From NCBI GenBank assembly GCA_050951465.1, contig JBMNJC010000023.1, positions 40,936-104,935 on the forward strand: 64,000 nt of DNA. Reading direction: 5' to 3'. The position numbers were made by a program, and so were the translations under genes. The stretch is from JAAZHD01 sp012510895. GTDB lineage: Bacteria; Bacillota; Clostridia; Caldicoprobacterales; DTU083. Below, piece after piece: positions 27,901 to 36,503 of this stretch (the stretch's first letter is position 1; each line of letters opens with the position of its first letter). The notes under the pieces were generated by a model. The model saw nothing but the letters and a program-made list of their open reading frames with translations, did not search any database and was not told where the DNA came from.

Positions 27901-28748
27901 TGTTTCATTACTATTGTAGCTATATCCATTAAACATTCTTTTTTAGGAGTAACATCATACACATACCTGCGCATTTCCTGGTACTTATCATATGCCTCTT
28001 TAATTTTTTGAAAGTAGTGTCCCTCTTCAAATACAACCTGACGAAATCCCGTAAGAAATGTGGTATGTCTGCAGTGATCTGACCAATAAGTATCTATGAC
28101 TTTAATTTCCGTTATGGAAGGATCTCTTTTTTCCGTATCACGAAAATATTCCTGACAAAATTTCAAATCATCCAGATTCATGGCAAGATTCATCGAATTA
28201 CTGAATTTTATCAATTCTTCTTCGTTCATATTGATAAAACCTGATAGAATCTTAACATCCTGGGATGATTCTGGTTTTGATTCCAGGCTGACAGGCACTT
28301 CTTCGGATGTTTCTCTGGATTCTATAGGATTTATATAGTAATCTTTTATTTTCTTAAACTCATCATCGGAAACATTACCCGATAAAACGATGAGCTTAGC
28401 CGCCTTAACAACGGGTTTATCCTTACAGGTAAGAATCTGAATGCATTGTGCAATAGAATCAGCCCTTTGATCATACTGGCCTGGTAAAAGCTCTACTCCA
28501 AACACAAGTTGACCGGGTTCTACAGGAGGCTCTTCTTCATATAAATATTCCACCATAGGCTTGTAAAACACAATATCCCGTGCTTTAAGATATTCCTCCT
28601 CACCTATTCCTTCCACATCATATCGATCAATTATGCGAACTTTTTTAAGTCCTTTTATTCCAAGATTATTTCTTAAATCATGAAATAAGGCATTGGCTTC
28701 CACTTGGAAGCCATCTTTTTTTTCAACGTAAATTCTCTTTAATTGCAT
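24993..28748 (-). CDS. purL: Phosphoribosylformylglycinamidine synthase with altered glutaminase domain
   Basis: Fourth step of purine synthesis: FGAR + ATP + glutamine to FGAM. A single-chain protein of about 1251 residues with N-terminal domain, two AIRS-type synthetase halves and a C-terminal class I glutaminase domain. Recognised segments are VIDTYWSDHCRHTTF, FKNETHNHPTEIEPFGGAATCLGG and VGGKDSMSGTF. In the glutaminase domain the usual nucleophile motif GICNGFQAL is replaced by GIGDGFKAL: residue 1091 (codon GGC at 25476-25478) is glycine. The histidine-glutamate pair survives in SHEEGRFIA. ATG 28748 is chosen after GAGGGA; an ATG at 28763 is in frame. Glutamine use is therefore doubtful, and it may depend on free ammonia or another amidotransferase. 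Confidence 0.93.
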   Translation of the reverse strand: MQLKRIYVEKKDGFQVEANALFHDLRNNLGIKGLKKVRIIDRYDVEGIGEEEYLKARDIVFYKPMVEYLYEEEPPVEPGQLVFGVELLPGQYDQRADSIAQCIQILTCKDKPVVKAAKLIVLSGNVSDDEFKKIKDYYINPIESRETSEEVPVSLESKPESSQDVKILSGFINMNEEELIKFSNSMNLAMNLDDLKFCQEYFRDTEKRDPSITEIKVIDTYWSDHCRHTTFLTGFRQVVFEEGHYFQKIKEAYDKYQEMRRYVYDVTPKKECLMDIATIVMKQMKKQGLLDDLDESSEINACSIKVQVDVDGEKEDWLVMFKNETHNHPTEIEPFGGAATCLGGAIRDPLSGRVYVYQAMRVTGSGDPRTPIEKTIPGKLPQRKITTTAAEGYSSYGNQVGVAAGQVVELYHPGYVAKRMELGAVVGAAPQKNVVRCEPQPGDVVILLGGRTGRDGCGGATGSSKAQDEESLFTAGAEVQRGNPPLERNILRLFRNSEITRLIKKCNDFGAGGVSVAIGELADGLDINLDKVPTKYEGLDGTELAISESQERMAVVLASDDAETFIEAARNENLEATVVARVTDTNRLRMKWRGSYIVDISRDFLNTNGIEQYADVIVESPEKEKNYFKKHDISSPLLKDKWISHLQSLNICGQRGLVERFDSTVGASTVLLPLGGKHQLTPAEGMASKVPVLKGNTNTATLMAFGFNPHLSSWSPFHGAVYAVIEAIAKITAMGGDYRKVRLSLQEYFEKLGHDPRKWGKPLAALLGALYAQEKLGIPAVGGKDSMSGTFEDLNVPPTLVAFAIVTADARCIISPEFKSTDSTLILLPLERDEYDLPNFDQLEKNYALVYELIQKGKILAAHSVRGGGIAEAVSKMCFGNGIGFMFRPVDPEFLFQPLYGSLLLEVPNDVDIDKQFSGIPYQVLGTTQKNEVITVGGEEISLKAVLRAWDSTLEPIFPTKPDGEIQDIKLSSLYDKPNKQRPLISNAAPRVFIPIFPGANSEQDFIRAFESAGGVSDLLVMRNLTSEEIQEALREMAKRIRNSQILMLPSGGDMPDGSGKFVAAAMRNPAVQDAIMDLLHHRQGLILGIGDGFKALLKSGLLPYGEFREPDSDSPVLTYNTIGRHVSRMVQTRVVSMLSPWLALTELGEIHTIPVSHEEGRFIASPELLRELMINGQISTQYVDMDGNPTALFPYNPSGSMMAVEGITSPDGRVFGKMGHSERTVMMNIGINVPGNKDQRLFESGIYYFK

Positions 28749-28898
28749 GAATCGGTCCCTCATTTCAATAGAATCGAAGAATATTTATCTATAAAACAGA
28801 TATCCTAAACAGGATTTAAATTTGATATAATCTGCACTATCATTATATTACATATTCTATATGTTGTAAAATATTCCTTCAACAAAATATAACATACT

Positions 28899-29033
28899 TT
28901 ACTTAATATGATCACAGTATATGCTCATCAATTCATCTGCTAATACGAGCAGCATATTCTGCTCATCCAATAATTGATCAAGTCCAAAATAGTGTGTAAA
29001 TTCCTCAGTTATTATCGCCCTGAACACTGCCAT
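28899..29033 (-). CDS. Possible small ORF of 44 codons, unknown
   Basis: An uninterrupted minus-strand frame from ATG 29033 to TAA 28899. The product begins MAVFRAIITEEF and continues with an acidic, leucine-rich, helix-like stretch ending DHIK. I do not recognise it. The ATG lies at the edge of a 125-bp nested palindrome and has only a weak GGAT ribosome site. It may be the surviving 3' end of a gene truncated by the adjacent IS256-type element rather than an independent gene. Confidence 0.3.
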   Translation of the reverse strand: MAVFRAIITEEFTHYFGLDQLLDEQNMLLVLADELMSIYCDHIK

Positions 29034-29145
29034 TTAGATTATCCAGCTCGCCGGTCACCAGTCAAGGGTAAAGGCTACGCCTCCGCTTCGCGGACCCTTG
29101 ACTGGATGCCTGACTTCGCTGGAGATAGTTGTTAGGCAGTGTTCA
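29021..29145. repeat. 125-bp nested palindrome
   Basis: Outer perfect 11-bp inverted repeat TGAACACTGCC (29021-29031) / GGCAGTGTTCA (29135-29145). A middle CCAGC/GCTGG pair lies inside it. The inner perfect 12-bp repeat is CCAGTCAAGGGT (29058-29069) / ACCCTTGACTGG (29094-29105), with a GC-rich loop. It lies directly after the transposase stop. There is no T-run, so it is not an ordinary terminator. A MITE-like or REP-like element is possible. Confidence 0.65.
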
Positions 29146-29149
29146 AGGA

Positions 29150-30383
29150 TTAACATATTGCATACGCAATATCCCTTCGAATACTGCTCTGCTTTTGTTC
29201 TTTTTGCCATTGTAGATATTCATTCATATCCAAATACTTTTTTCCGCTTGACCACTTGTCATCAAGCTCCATAAGCAAGGCTCCGATGAGTCGAACTGCC
29301 GATTCCCGGTTCGGAAAAATACGAATGATTCGTTCACGGCGTCTTATCTCTTCGTTTACTCGCTCAACAGCATTTGTCGTGCGGAGACGCCGCCGATATT
29401 TTACCGGCAATTCAAGTACTGCCGTAGCGTCATCAAAGCCCATTTCAAGCACCTGCATGGCCTTTGGTGCCTTTTTCTCAAATGTCTCCAGGGTTTGATT
29501 CAACAATAATCGGGCAGTGTCTATATCCGGTGCATCCAAAATGGCCTGCAAATGTGGATAAAGTTCCTCCCTGATATATTTAGGCGTAACATCCATGATG
29601 TTGCGTATAAAGTGAGTTTGGCAGCGCTGCCAGACAACACCCTGGAAGTGAGTGCGAACGGCCTTTACCAGACCCCTGTGGTCATCTGACACGAACAGAT
29701 CTACGCCTCGCAGATTACGCTTTTTGAGCCAGGAGAAGAACTCGCCCCAACTGGCTTCGGATTCACTGTCGCCCAGCATGAGACCTATAACCTCTCGGTA
29801 ACCTTCCGTGTTTATGCCGATGGATATCATTGCGCTCCGGGAACGGACGCGGCCATCTTCACGAACTTTAAGTACCAAAGCATCCACTAATACAAAGGGA
29901 TAATCCATCTCACCCAAGTCCCGGTTATTCCATGCTTTTACAATCGGATCCAGTTTCTTGCATAAATCTGAAACCGTGGACTTGGAAAACTCAGTGCCGC
30001 ATAGTTCTTCTGTGATACGGCTGATCTTGCGTGTGGACACCCCATTGATCACCATTTCCATCAGTGTCAGCATCAAGGCCTGTTCGCTTCGCTGGTACCG
30101 GGCAAACATTTCAGTAGAAAACTGACCATTACGAAAACGAGGTACATTTAAGGTTATGGTCCCTACACGAGTGGTTAGCGGATGAGGGCGCGTACCGTTG
30201 CGATATCCTTGTCTTTCATCGGTACGTTCATATGGTTCAGCTTTAAGCTGTTCAGTGGCTTGAGCCTGCAAGATCTGGTTCAGTACCGATTCCAATAGAG
30301 CTGCTACGCCGGAATCTTTGTTATTTCCCTAAAAAAAGTTGATGCAAAAGTTCCTGATTTACGGTAATCTTATATTGAGCCAT
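29150..30383 (-). pseudogene. IS256-family transposase, frameshifted near the N-terminus
   Basis: The native start is ATG 30383 (AGGAGGAATTTGA before it), encoding MAQYKITVNQELLHQLFLG. One extra A in GGGAAATAAC near 30330 then brings a TAA into frame. Removing that A restores NNKDSGVAALLESVLNQ and the rest of the protein, which is uninterrupted to 29150. The catalytic triad is intact (VLVDALVLKV, LFVSDDHRGLVKAV, NAVERVNEEIRRRE). About 410 residues when repaired. A shorter product could begin at ATG 30295 but would miss about 29 N-terminal residues. Probably inactive unless the indel is a sequencing error. Confidence 0.85.
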
Positions 30384-30599
30384 TCAAATTCCTCCTTTTA
30401 GAATTTTGTTTCTCCAACTTATATTTTAACTGAGGAATTTGTTAATGGCTCCCTTATTTTAGGAAACCTATTTTACACCATTATACGGACTCAACTCAAT
30501 AATTTCAAGTGTTACATTTATTTAATACATAATATTTAGCTCTGATAAAAGGATTATTCAATGGTAATACTATAATAGCAGTAAAACAGAGGTGATTGA

Positions 30600-31439
30600 A
30601 TGTTCTGCATGAATAAAAATTCAAAATATATATTATGTCTTTCCATGATTACTATCATGCTGCTGACAAGCTGTAACATGCTCGGTTCCGAGCCTTCCAA
30701 AGATAAAGAAGAGGGATTCAACAAAAAAAAACCTCCAAAAGCTTTGACACAGATGGAAAGGGAACTAGATGAAATTATTAAAAATTTGGAATCTGTCCGG
30801 GATGAAAGGGCCAGATTGCTGAGAGAACAAGAACATCCCTCAAAAACAAGCCAATCCGAGGCACAGCAACAGGTTCAAACGCAGAATAAAGAGCAACAAA
30901 ACGATAACAAAAATACGCAGCACTCTGATCCCAAACCTGACTGGAACAGCCTGGAAAAGACCATAGAAACCCTACATGAACACTGGAACAGCTTTGAACC
31001 GTCTGCAAGAATGGATGGTGCTATGAACGAGACCATTAAGGAATTTGGTAAACAATTAATCAACTTAACTGAACAGATTATTGCCAGAAATGAGGAAAAG
31101 ACCATGGTGGCAGCAACAAATCTATATTCATCCCTTCCTGATTTTTTAAAATTGTATGACCATAACCAGCCGCCGGAAATAAAAGAGGTAATTGGACTGG
31201 TTCGGTTGATAATCATATATGGCCAGCAAGAAAAATGGGAAGAAACCAAGCCTCTTCTAAAGCAAATTAAAGAGGCCTGGCAGGAAGCTAAAACCAAAAT
31301 GAAAAAACCTGATGAGATGCTGAACAAACGGATAGAATCAGCAATTAACGATTTTCAACTTGTAGTTGCTGAAAAGAAAAACGATATTGCTAAGATCAAG
31401 GGGAATATAATAATAAAGAATCTTGACCAGATTGAGTAA
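30600..31439 (+). CDS. Predicted lipoprotein, unknown function
   Basis: The protein has a lipoprotein signal peptide: basic start, hydrophobic core, lipobox LLTSC with the modified cysteine at residue 25. It would be tethered to the outer face of the membrane. The mature part is highly charged and rich in K, E and Q. A low-complexity Q/N/T region near residues 85-120 is followed by predicted alpha-helical segments with coiled-coil character. I recognise no enzymatic motif. AGAGGTGAT precedes the ATG; ATG 30609 is an alternative. It is a single gene, convergent with glpK, and the stop codons are directly adjacent. Confidence 0.75.
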   Translation: MFCMNKNSKYILCLSMITIMLLTSCNMLGSEPSKDKEEGFNKKKPPKALTQMERELDEIIKNLESVRDERARLLREQEHPSKTSQSEAQQQVQTQNKEQQNDNKNTQHSDPKPDWNSLEKTIETLHEHWNSFEPSARMDGAMNETIKEFGKQLINLTEQIIARNEEKTMVAATNLYSSLPDFLKLYDHNQPPEIKEVIGLVRLIIIYGQQEKWEETKPLLKQIKEAWQEAKTKMKKPDEMLNKRIESAINDFQLVVAEKKNDIAKIKGNIIIKNLDQIE

Positions 31440-32933
31440 TCATAACACCCGAAAACTGCGACAGCTGTCCACGGCTCTTTTCCATCCTTGGTATAATGAA
31501 TTTCTTTGTTCAGGGTCCATCTTGGGCATGTATTGTCTGCCGGTCTTCCATGTGTTTTTTAAATCCTTTTTATCCTTCCATATACCAGCTTCCAGTCCAG
31601 ACAAAAAAGCAGCTCCTTGAGCCGTGGTTTCCAGATTAGCGGGACGGGCTACCGTAACTCCCAAAATATCTGATTGAAATTGCATAAGAAAGTTGTTTGC
31701 TGAAGCGCCTCCGTCTGCTTTAAGGGAAGACAAAGCAATACTGGAATCCTTTTCCATGACAGATATTACATCCCGAGTCTGATATGCAATGGATTCCAAA
31801 ACTGCCCGTACAATATGATTTCGATTTGCTCCCCTGGTAATACCGAATATAGAACCCCTGGCATACATATCCCAATAAGGTGCTCCTAGTCCCACGAATG
31901 CCGGAACTACGTACACACCTTGAGTATCTTTAACGGCCATGGCTAGTTCTTCGCTTTCTGCAGCTGTTTCTATCAAACCCAACTCATCACGCAGCCATTG
32001 AATTGCTGCACCTGCAACAAATATACTGCCCTCCAAAGCATACTCAATCTCTCCGTTAATTCCCCATGCGATTGTTGTTAACAAGTCATGGGAAGACAAT
32101 ATTGGGGTTTGCCCGGTATTCATTAATATGAAACAGCCTGTTCCATATGTGTTTTTGGCAGTACCTACTTCAAAACAGGTCTGCCCAAATAAAGCAGCTT
32201 GCTGGTCACCGGCTGAACCTGTTATGGGAATTTCCGTTCCTAATAATGTCGATTCTGTGCTGCCAAGATAACAGCTGGATGGTTTTACCTCAGGCAATAT
32301 TTCAATTGGTATGTCCAATATATTCAGCAGTTCTTCATCCCAGCACATGGTATGAATATTGTACAGCATGGTCCTTGATGCATTACTGTAATCCGTTACA
32401 TGGATTCTTCCGCCGGTTAAATTCCAAATCAACCAGGTATCCATAGTTCCTGCAAGAATCTCTCCTTTTCGGGCTCGCTGCCTTAGTCCGGGAGTCTCAT
32501 CAAGAATCCACTTAATCTTTGTTCCGGAAAAGTAAGCATCTATGACCAAGCCTGTTTTTTCACGAATTTTTTTCTCCAAGCCCATTGCCTTTAGCTCTTC
32601 GCAAATGGAAGAGGTTCGCCTGCATTGCCACACCACTGCATTTCCTATGGGCTTACCGGTACCTCGCTCCCACAGCACAACTGTTTCCCTTTGATTGGTT
32701 ATCCCAATAGAGGCGATATCCTCCGAGGAAATATTATGCTCTTTAAGAACTCTTTGCATTACTTCCAACTGACACTGCCATATTTCTCCAGGATCATGCT
32801 CTACCCAGCCGGGTCTCGGATAAATTTGCCTAAACTCCCTGGAAGTTGAACCTATTATGCTTCCCCGCTGATCAAATACAATTGCTCGGCAACTCGTAGT
32901 TCCCTGATCCAAAGCCAGAATATATTTTTTCAT
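31440..32933 (-). CDS. glpK: Glycerol kinase
   Basis: FGGY-family kinase making sn-glycerol-3-phosphate. The N-terminal ALDQGTTSCRAIVFD, NQRETVVLWERGTGKPIGNAVVWQCRRT, AYFSGTKIKWILD, GTMDTWLIWNLTGG and TDYSNASRTMLYN segments are diagnostic for GlpK. C-terminal LKADGGASANNFLMQFQ supports the call. At 497 residues it has the normal length. No glpF or glpD is adjacent. Instead it closes a leftward LacI-regulated operon with a glycerol-1-phosphate-dehydrogenase-like gene 75 bp upstream. That may indicate a glycerol-related polyol pathway. Confidence 0.95.
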   Translation of the reverse strand: MKKYILALDQGTTSCRAIVFDQRGSIIGSTSREFRQIYPRPGWVEHDPGEIWQCQLEVMQRVLKEHNISSEDIASIGITNQRETVVLWERGTGKPIGNAVVWQCRRTSSICEELKAMGLEKKIREKTGLVIDAYFSGTKIKWILDETPGLRQRARKGEILAGTMDTWLIWNLTGGRIHVTDYSNASRTMLYNIHTMCWDEELLNILDIPIEILPEVKPSSCYLGSTESTLLGTEIPITGSAGDQQAALFGQTCFEVGTAKNTYGTGCFILMNTGQTPILSSHDLLTTIAWGINGEIEYALEGSIFVAGAAIQWLRDELGLIETAAESEELAMAVKDTQGVYVVPAFVGLGAPYWDMYARGSIFGITRGANRNHIVRAVLESIAYQTRDVISVMEKDSSIALSSLKADGGASANNFLMQFQSDILGVTVARPANLETTAQGAAFLSGLEAGIWKDKKDLKNTWKTGRQYMPKMDPEQRNSLYQGWKRAVDSCRSFRVL

Positions 32934-33008
32934 CCATATCTTCCCCTTCCCCTTAAGGAGTCTTCTATATTAAAAATAAATACCAATAAAAAACAGCTTC
33001 TGCTTACA

Positions 33009-34352
33009 TCAGAAAACCTTATCTGCTATCCTTTCCAGCTCGCCAATATCCCACAAAAGCCGGCTCACACTGTATTTGTCCCGAATGTCTTTCGTAGCAT
33101 AAAACGTTTTTTTGACCAATTCCGGAGAAAATCCCAGAAATGCCGGATCTATAGGCGCTCCTACTGTTTGCAGCAGTTCCTGCACGACAGACAGATCAGG
33201 CAATTCCTGGTTTATAATATCAATAATTTCGTTCCAATTCTCCAATATGCGCTCTAATCTTAAGTAATGCTTGGTTTTATCATATTTGCCTTCCTTTTGC
33301 TCCAATAATATTAAGTTAGAAGCACTGGAACCTAAGAATTCCTTTAAAAAACTCTTATGTTTGTCATATTGAAATCTGGCAACATAGTCCAGTGCCTTTT
33401 CTTTATTGGGTTGCAAAACCGGAATCTGCTCATAGACTTTTAATGCCAATACAGTACCTATTCCTACCTGTATCCCATGAAAATCGCTATTCGTTTGAAA
33501 TTCGAGTGCCCTCATGTCCCAAATGTGGGAAAAATAATGTTCCACACCGGATGCCGGTCGGGAAATCCCCGCAAAACTCATAGCAATGCCGGATAAAATC
33601 AGCCCTTCCATAATGTTTTTTATGGTCTTGGAATCTCTTTTCAGGAGATCCCCGGCAGATTGAAGGCATTTCTTCACAGTTGACCGAACTAAGTCTGCAA
33701 CTTGTTCACAATAGTATTCGCTATTGATCAGATGTGATATTCTCCATTCACATATGCTAATATACTTTGCCAGCATATCGCCCAATCCTGCCTGCAGAAG
33801 CTTCACGGGCGCCTGGCAGACAACATCTAAGTCTGACAGGATAAGAATCGGACTTTTGCTTGGTATGGTAACCTTAATACCGGCGGAAATCATGGATGAA
33901 TTGTTGGACGCATATCCATCCATGGAAGGAGCAGTGGCAATTACCATGTACTTCCTGCCGGTAATTTTAGCCAGCATCTTGCCGATATCATTCAGTGTAC
34001 CGGAACCAATACTTATTATAAGGTTACACTCTTCATCAAAGTTCATGGCAACCTGACCTAATGCCAATTCATTAGGTTCCAGATCCTCATGGGGGTAGAT
34101 ATATAATGCATAAGGGATCTCATGCTCACACAGGATGTCCTCAGTTTTTTTACCGGCAGCTTTGTGGGTTCTTTGATCAGCTAAAAGAAATATTTTTTCT
34201 CCGCCATGTTTTCTTATATAATTCGGCAGTTCTTTCAATACACCATGTCCAATTACAACATCTTCAACATCGGTATGATGAAATTTACCGCAAGAACATT
34301 TGAAACCATCTGATTTCAATAAGTCGGACAACTCCAATCTTGTTATGTCCAT
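33009..34352 (-). CDS. sn-glycerol-1-phosphate dehydrogenase family protein (AraM/EgsA-like)
   Basis: Member of the iron-type alcohol dehydrogenase superfamily. EgsA/AraM homologues reduce dihydroxyacetone phosphate to sn-glycerol-1-phosphate with NAD(P)H. Visible features are ISIGSGTLNDIGKMLA (nucleotide-binding loop), ATAPSMDGYASNNSSMI and LQAGLGDMLAKYIS with a metal-binding aspartate. FAGISRPASGVEHYFSHIWD supplies a metal-ligand histidine. At 447 residues it carries an N-terminal extension with a CSCGKFHH cysteine/histidine cluster and a long helical C-terminus. Next to glycerol kinase it could serve dihydroxyacetone or glycerol-phosphate interconversion. A different polyol phosphate is possible. 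Confidence 0.88.
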   Translation of the reverse strand: MDITRLELSDLLKSDGFKCSCGKFHHTDVEDVVIGHGVLKELPNYIRKHGGEKIFLLADQRTHKAAGKKTEDILCEHEIPYALYIYPHEDLEPNELALGQVAMNFDEECNLIISIGSGTLNDIGKMLAKITGRKYMVIATAPSMDGYASNNSSMISAGIKVTIPSKSPILILSDLDVVCQAPVKLLQAGLGDMLAKYISICEWRISHLINSEYYCEQVADLVRSTVKKCLQSAGDLLKRDSKTIKNIMEGLILSGIAMSFAGISRPASGVEHYFSHIWDMRALEFQTNSDFHGIQVGIGTVLALKVYEQIPVLQPNKEKALDYVARFQYDKHKSFLKEFLGSSASNLILLEQKEGKYDKTKHYLRLERILENWNEIIDIINQELPDLSVVQELLQTVGAPIDPAFLGFSPELVKKTFYATKDIRDKYSVSRLLWDIGELERIADKVF

Positions 34353-34457
34353 TTTGCTTCATTCGCCCCTATCTGATTTTAAAGTTTTGATATTCATTCT
34401 CTGGCTTTGCTATTTTGATTTCTACGCAGAATACGCTTAATCCTCTTTACTATTTAA

Positions 34458-36449
34458 CTAACGGATGATTTCATCATGACGATATTCAGCCCAAACATTT
34501 TCAAACCAGTCAACTTTGTCGGGAATGGGGCGAACTCGCCTCCATATAATTTTACAATGCCCGTTGTTATATGAGACTTCCTGAATCTTATTTGAGAATT
34601 CACCGGAAACATCTAAAGAATAAAGAAATATGTCTTCCAGACCTTCTGCCGGCAACTGTCCGTTCATATCAGTTATTAGATATGAACCTCTGCTCTTCCC
34701 GCCTTGCTGTATATAATCTTTAATTGCAGAAAAGTAAGCCAGCTGTGTGATTAATAAATCCCAATTCTGATAGGCATAGGGAAGTTCATATACTGAAGAC
34801 AAACACAGTTTTTCCGGCAGTTCTTCAAAATCCTTCCGAGTCTCTTTAAGCGCTTCTTCAATATCCTTCAATGAACGAATTGCAGCTCCTGCCTTAGAAG
34901 TTCTCTTCCCGATTCTTTCCCGCAGTTCTCTTACATTACTGTTCTTACTGCACTTTTGTATGAGCTTTTCTCCCAGGTTTATTTTTCTTAAGACAGATTC
35001 CATAACAGCCGCACAAAAGTCATTCAGTTTCATAGGCTCAGTTGTATATCTCGCCGCTATATATTGAGCTGCCCTTGTGCCGCCAACCTGTCCGGAATTC
35101 AATGCACTGCCTCCGGGACGATATACACCATGTGATCCATTCACTTCCCCTATTGGGAAAAAGTGGTTTATATTGCTCTCCCACCAGGTATTCCCCACCA
35201 GCCCACCATTATTATGCTGAGCACAAACAGCTATCTCCAGCAGTTCTTTTTCCAAATCTATTCCATGATCTTTGTATAGATCAATGGCGGGCTTGTTCAT
35301 GCGTTTCAGTCTTTCGATAGGGGTTCCGAACAAAGCATTGGATTTTTTTAAATATGTATAACTCTCTTCCCCCAATAACTCAAAATTCAAGGGCTCTCCT
35401 TCAGCAACTCCCGGGTTGCGTGTATAGTCCAAAAACACTCTTCTGCCTTTAATTACTGTTTCACGATATACCAGTATGTCGATAAGAGAAGAACCATAAT
35501 CAGCTATTTTTCTTGGATCGAAAGGCCATTGATATCCTTTCAAAAAGATTGCATCAAGCATACGGCCTGTACTTGGAAAATATTCCAACAAAAATTCTCT
35601 CTCATCACTTCCGTCATGCCTTGTAGAAATATATCGAGGCAATACCTGCTGATATGTACCGGATAAATTCCATCTAAACTTTATGGAGGCAATCCCATAC
35701 TGAGATTCAGTCAGGTTCTTGCCATAGACTCCGGCTTCCAGTGCAATACCGGTTGCTCCGGTTTGGCTCTCAGGATATACAGAAGTACTGTATAATCCAG
35801 CTGGGCCTCCAACTCCATATATTATATTTGTAGAGTTGAATAATACATATCTTTCATTAGGATTTTGGAGTTCATGCAAATTTAGAGCCAGAAGCCCCAC
35901 TGCATTCCTTCCTTCTCTATCAGTCAAAATACCAATTGCCTGATATCCGTCAAAAACCTTAATACCTTTCTGCCTGACCTGTTCAGATAATCTCTCCGTC
36001 ATCATCATTGAAGTTAGGGGACCGGCAGAAGTTGCTCTTTGCCTGGGATCATAATCTGTTTTATATCCTACATATTCTCCGTAACGATTATGAGGAAAAG
36101 GAACCCCAATATCCACCAGCCGGTAAAAGCAGCGTGCTGACAGAGCAGCTTCTGCCAGGGCAATATCTCCATCCATGGCCCCACCGGAAAACAAAGTTTC
36201 TGCCATATCAAAAACAGAATCCGGTTCCTTTCCTGCCAGTGTCAGTTTGTAATAGGTTTGCTTGTCTGAGCCGGTATTTCGGGAAGTGCCCATATTCCAA
36301 CCTTCCGTTACAATGGCAATATCCCTCTGCCCAAATGTATACAGCCGATCCGCAGCATTTAAGCTGGCTGCCCCGGAACCTACCACTACTGTGTTCAGTG
36401 AATAGACCCGCAAAGAGAGACCAGCGATTTGTATTCTATCTTCCCGCAT
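34458..36449 (-). CDS. FAD-dependent oxidoreductase, fumarate-reductase/aspartate-oxidase flavoprotein type
   Basis: Soluble flavoprotein homologous to SdhA/FrdA and L-aspartate oxidase. The FAD-binding dinucleotide fold is NTVVVGSGAASLNAADRL near residue 20, and the second flavin region is RPGGSALNSGQVGGTRAAQYIA near residue 465. About 663 residues. There is no adjacent iron-sulfur or membrane-anchor subunit of a fumarate reductase, so electrons must go elsewhere. The Fe-S flavoenzyme at 38352-39722 in the same operon is a candidate partner. The start is set at ATG 36449 after GGAGG, rather than the TTG at 36464. Substrate unknown. Confidence 0.85.
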   Translation of the reverse strand: MREDRIQIAGLSLRVYSLNTVVVGSGAASLNAADRLYTFGQRDIAIVTEGWNMGTSRNTGSDKQTYYKLTLAGKEPDSVFDMAETLFSGGAMDGDIALAEAALSARCFYRLVDIGVPFPHNRYGEYVGYKTDYDPRQRATSAGPLTSMMMTERLSEQVRQKGIKVFDGYQAIGILTDREGRNAVGLLALNLHELQNPNERYVLFNSTNIIYGVGGPAGLYSTSVYPESQTGATGIALEAGVYGKNLTESQYGIASIKFRWNLSGTYQQVLPRYISTRHDGSDEREFLLEYFPSTGRMLDAIFLKGYQWPFDPRKIADYGSSLIDILVYRETVIKGRRVFLDYTRNPGVAEGEPLNFELLGEESYTYLKKSNALFGTPIERLKRMNKPAIDLYKDHGIDLEKELLEIAVCAQHNNGGLVGNTWWESNINHFFPIGEVNGSHGVYRPGGSALNSGQVGGTRAAQYIAARYTTEPMKLNDFCAAVMESVLRKINLGEKLIQKCSKNSNVRELRERIGKRTSKAGAAIRSLKDIEEALKETRKDFEELPEKLCLSSVYELPYAYQNWDLLITQLAYFSAIKDYIQQGGKSRGSYLITDMNGQLPAEGLEDIFLYSLDVSGEFSNKIQEVSYNNGHCKIIWRRVRPIPDKVDWFENVWAEYRHDEIIR

Positions 36450-36503
36450 CTTCCCAACCTCCAAGTTTGTATAAGTAATATTAAATTCATTCTGTCTTTG
36501 AGA

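Larger units (their letters stand above)
28990..30482. mobile_element. Degenerate IS256-family element (approximate limits)
   Basis: Surrounds a frameshifted Mutator-type transposase. The right end, read inward, is GGTGTAAAATAGGTTTCC, a typical family terminus. On the left, GTGTGTAAATTCCTCAGTTA at 28993-29012 shares GTGTAAA and AAATTCCTCAGTTA with the right-end region. I could not find a target duplication, so the exact left limit is uncertain and the left end may be rearranged. It differs from the element at 8272-9784 in sequence. Confidence 0.6.

Noticed and set aside
28764..28898. Possible purine riboswitch or PurR-type leader before purL
   Set aside because: I looked for the conserved purine-aptamer core and PurBox words and saw none.
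30875..31327. Minus-strand 150-codon open frame within the lipoprotein gene
   Set aside because: It is the antisense shadow of a charged coiled-coil gene with a clear signal peptide and ribosome site.
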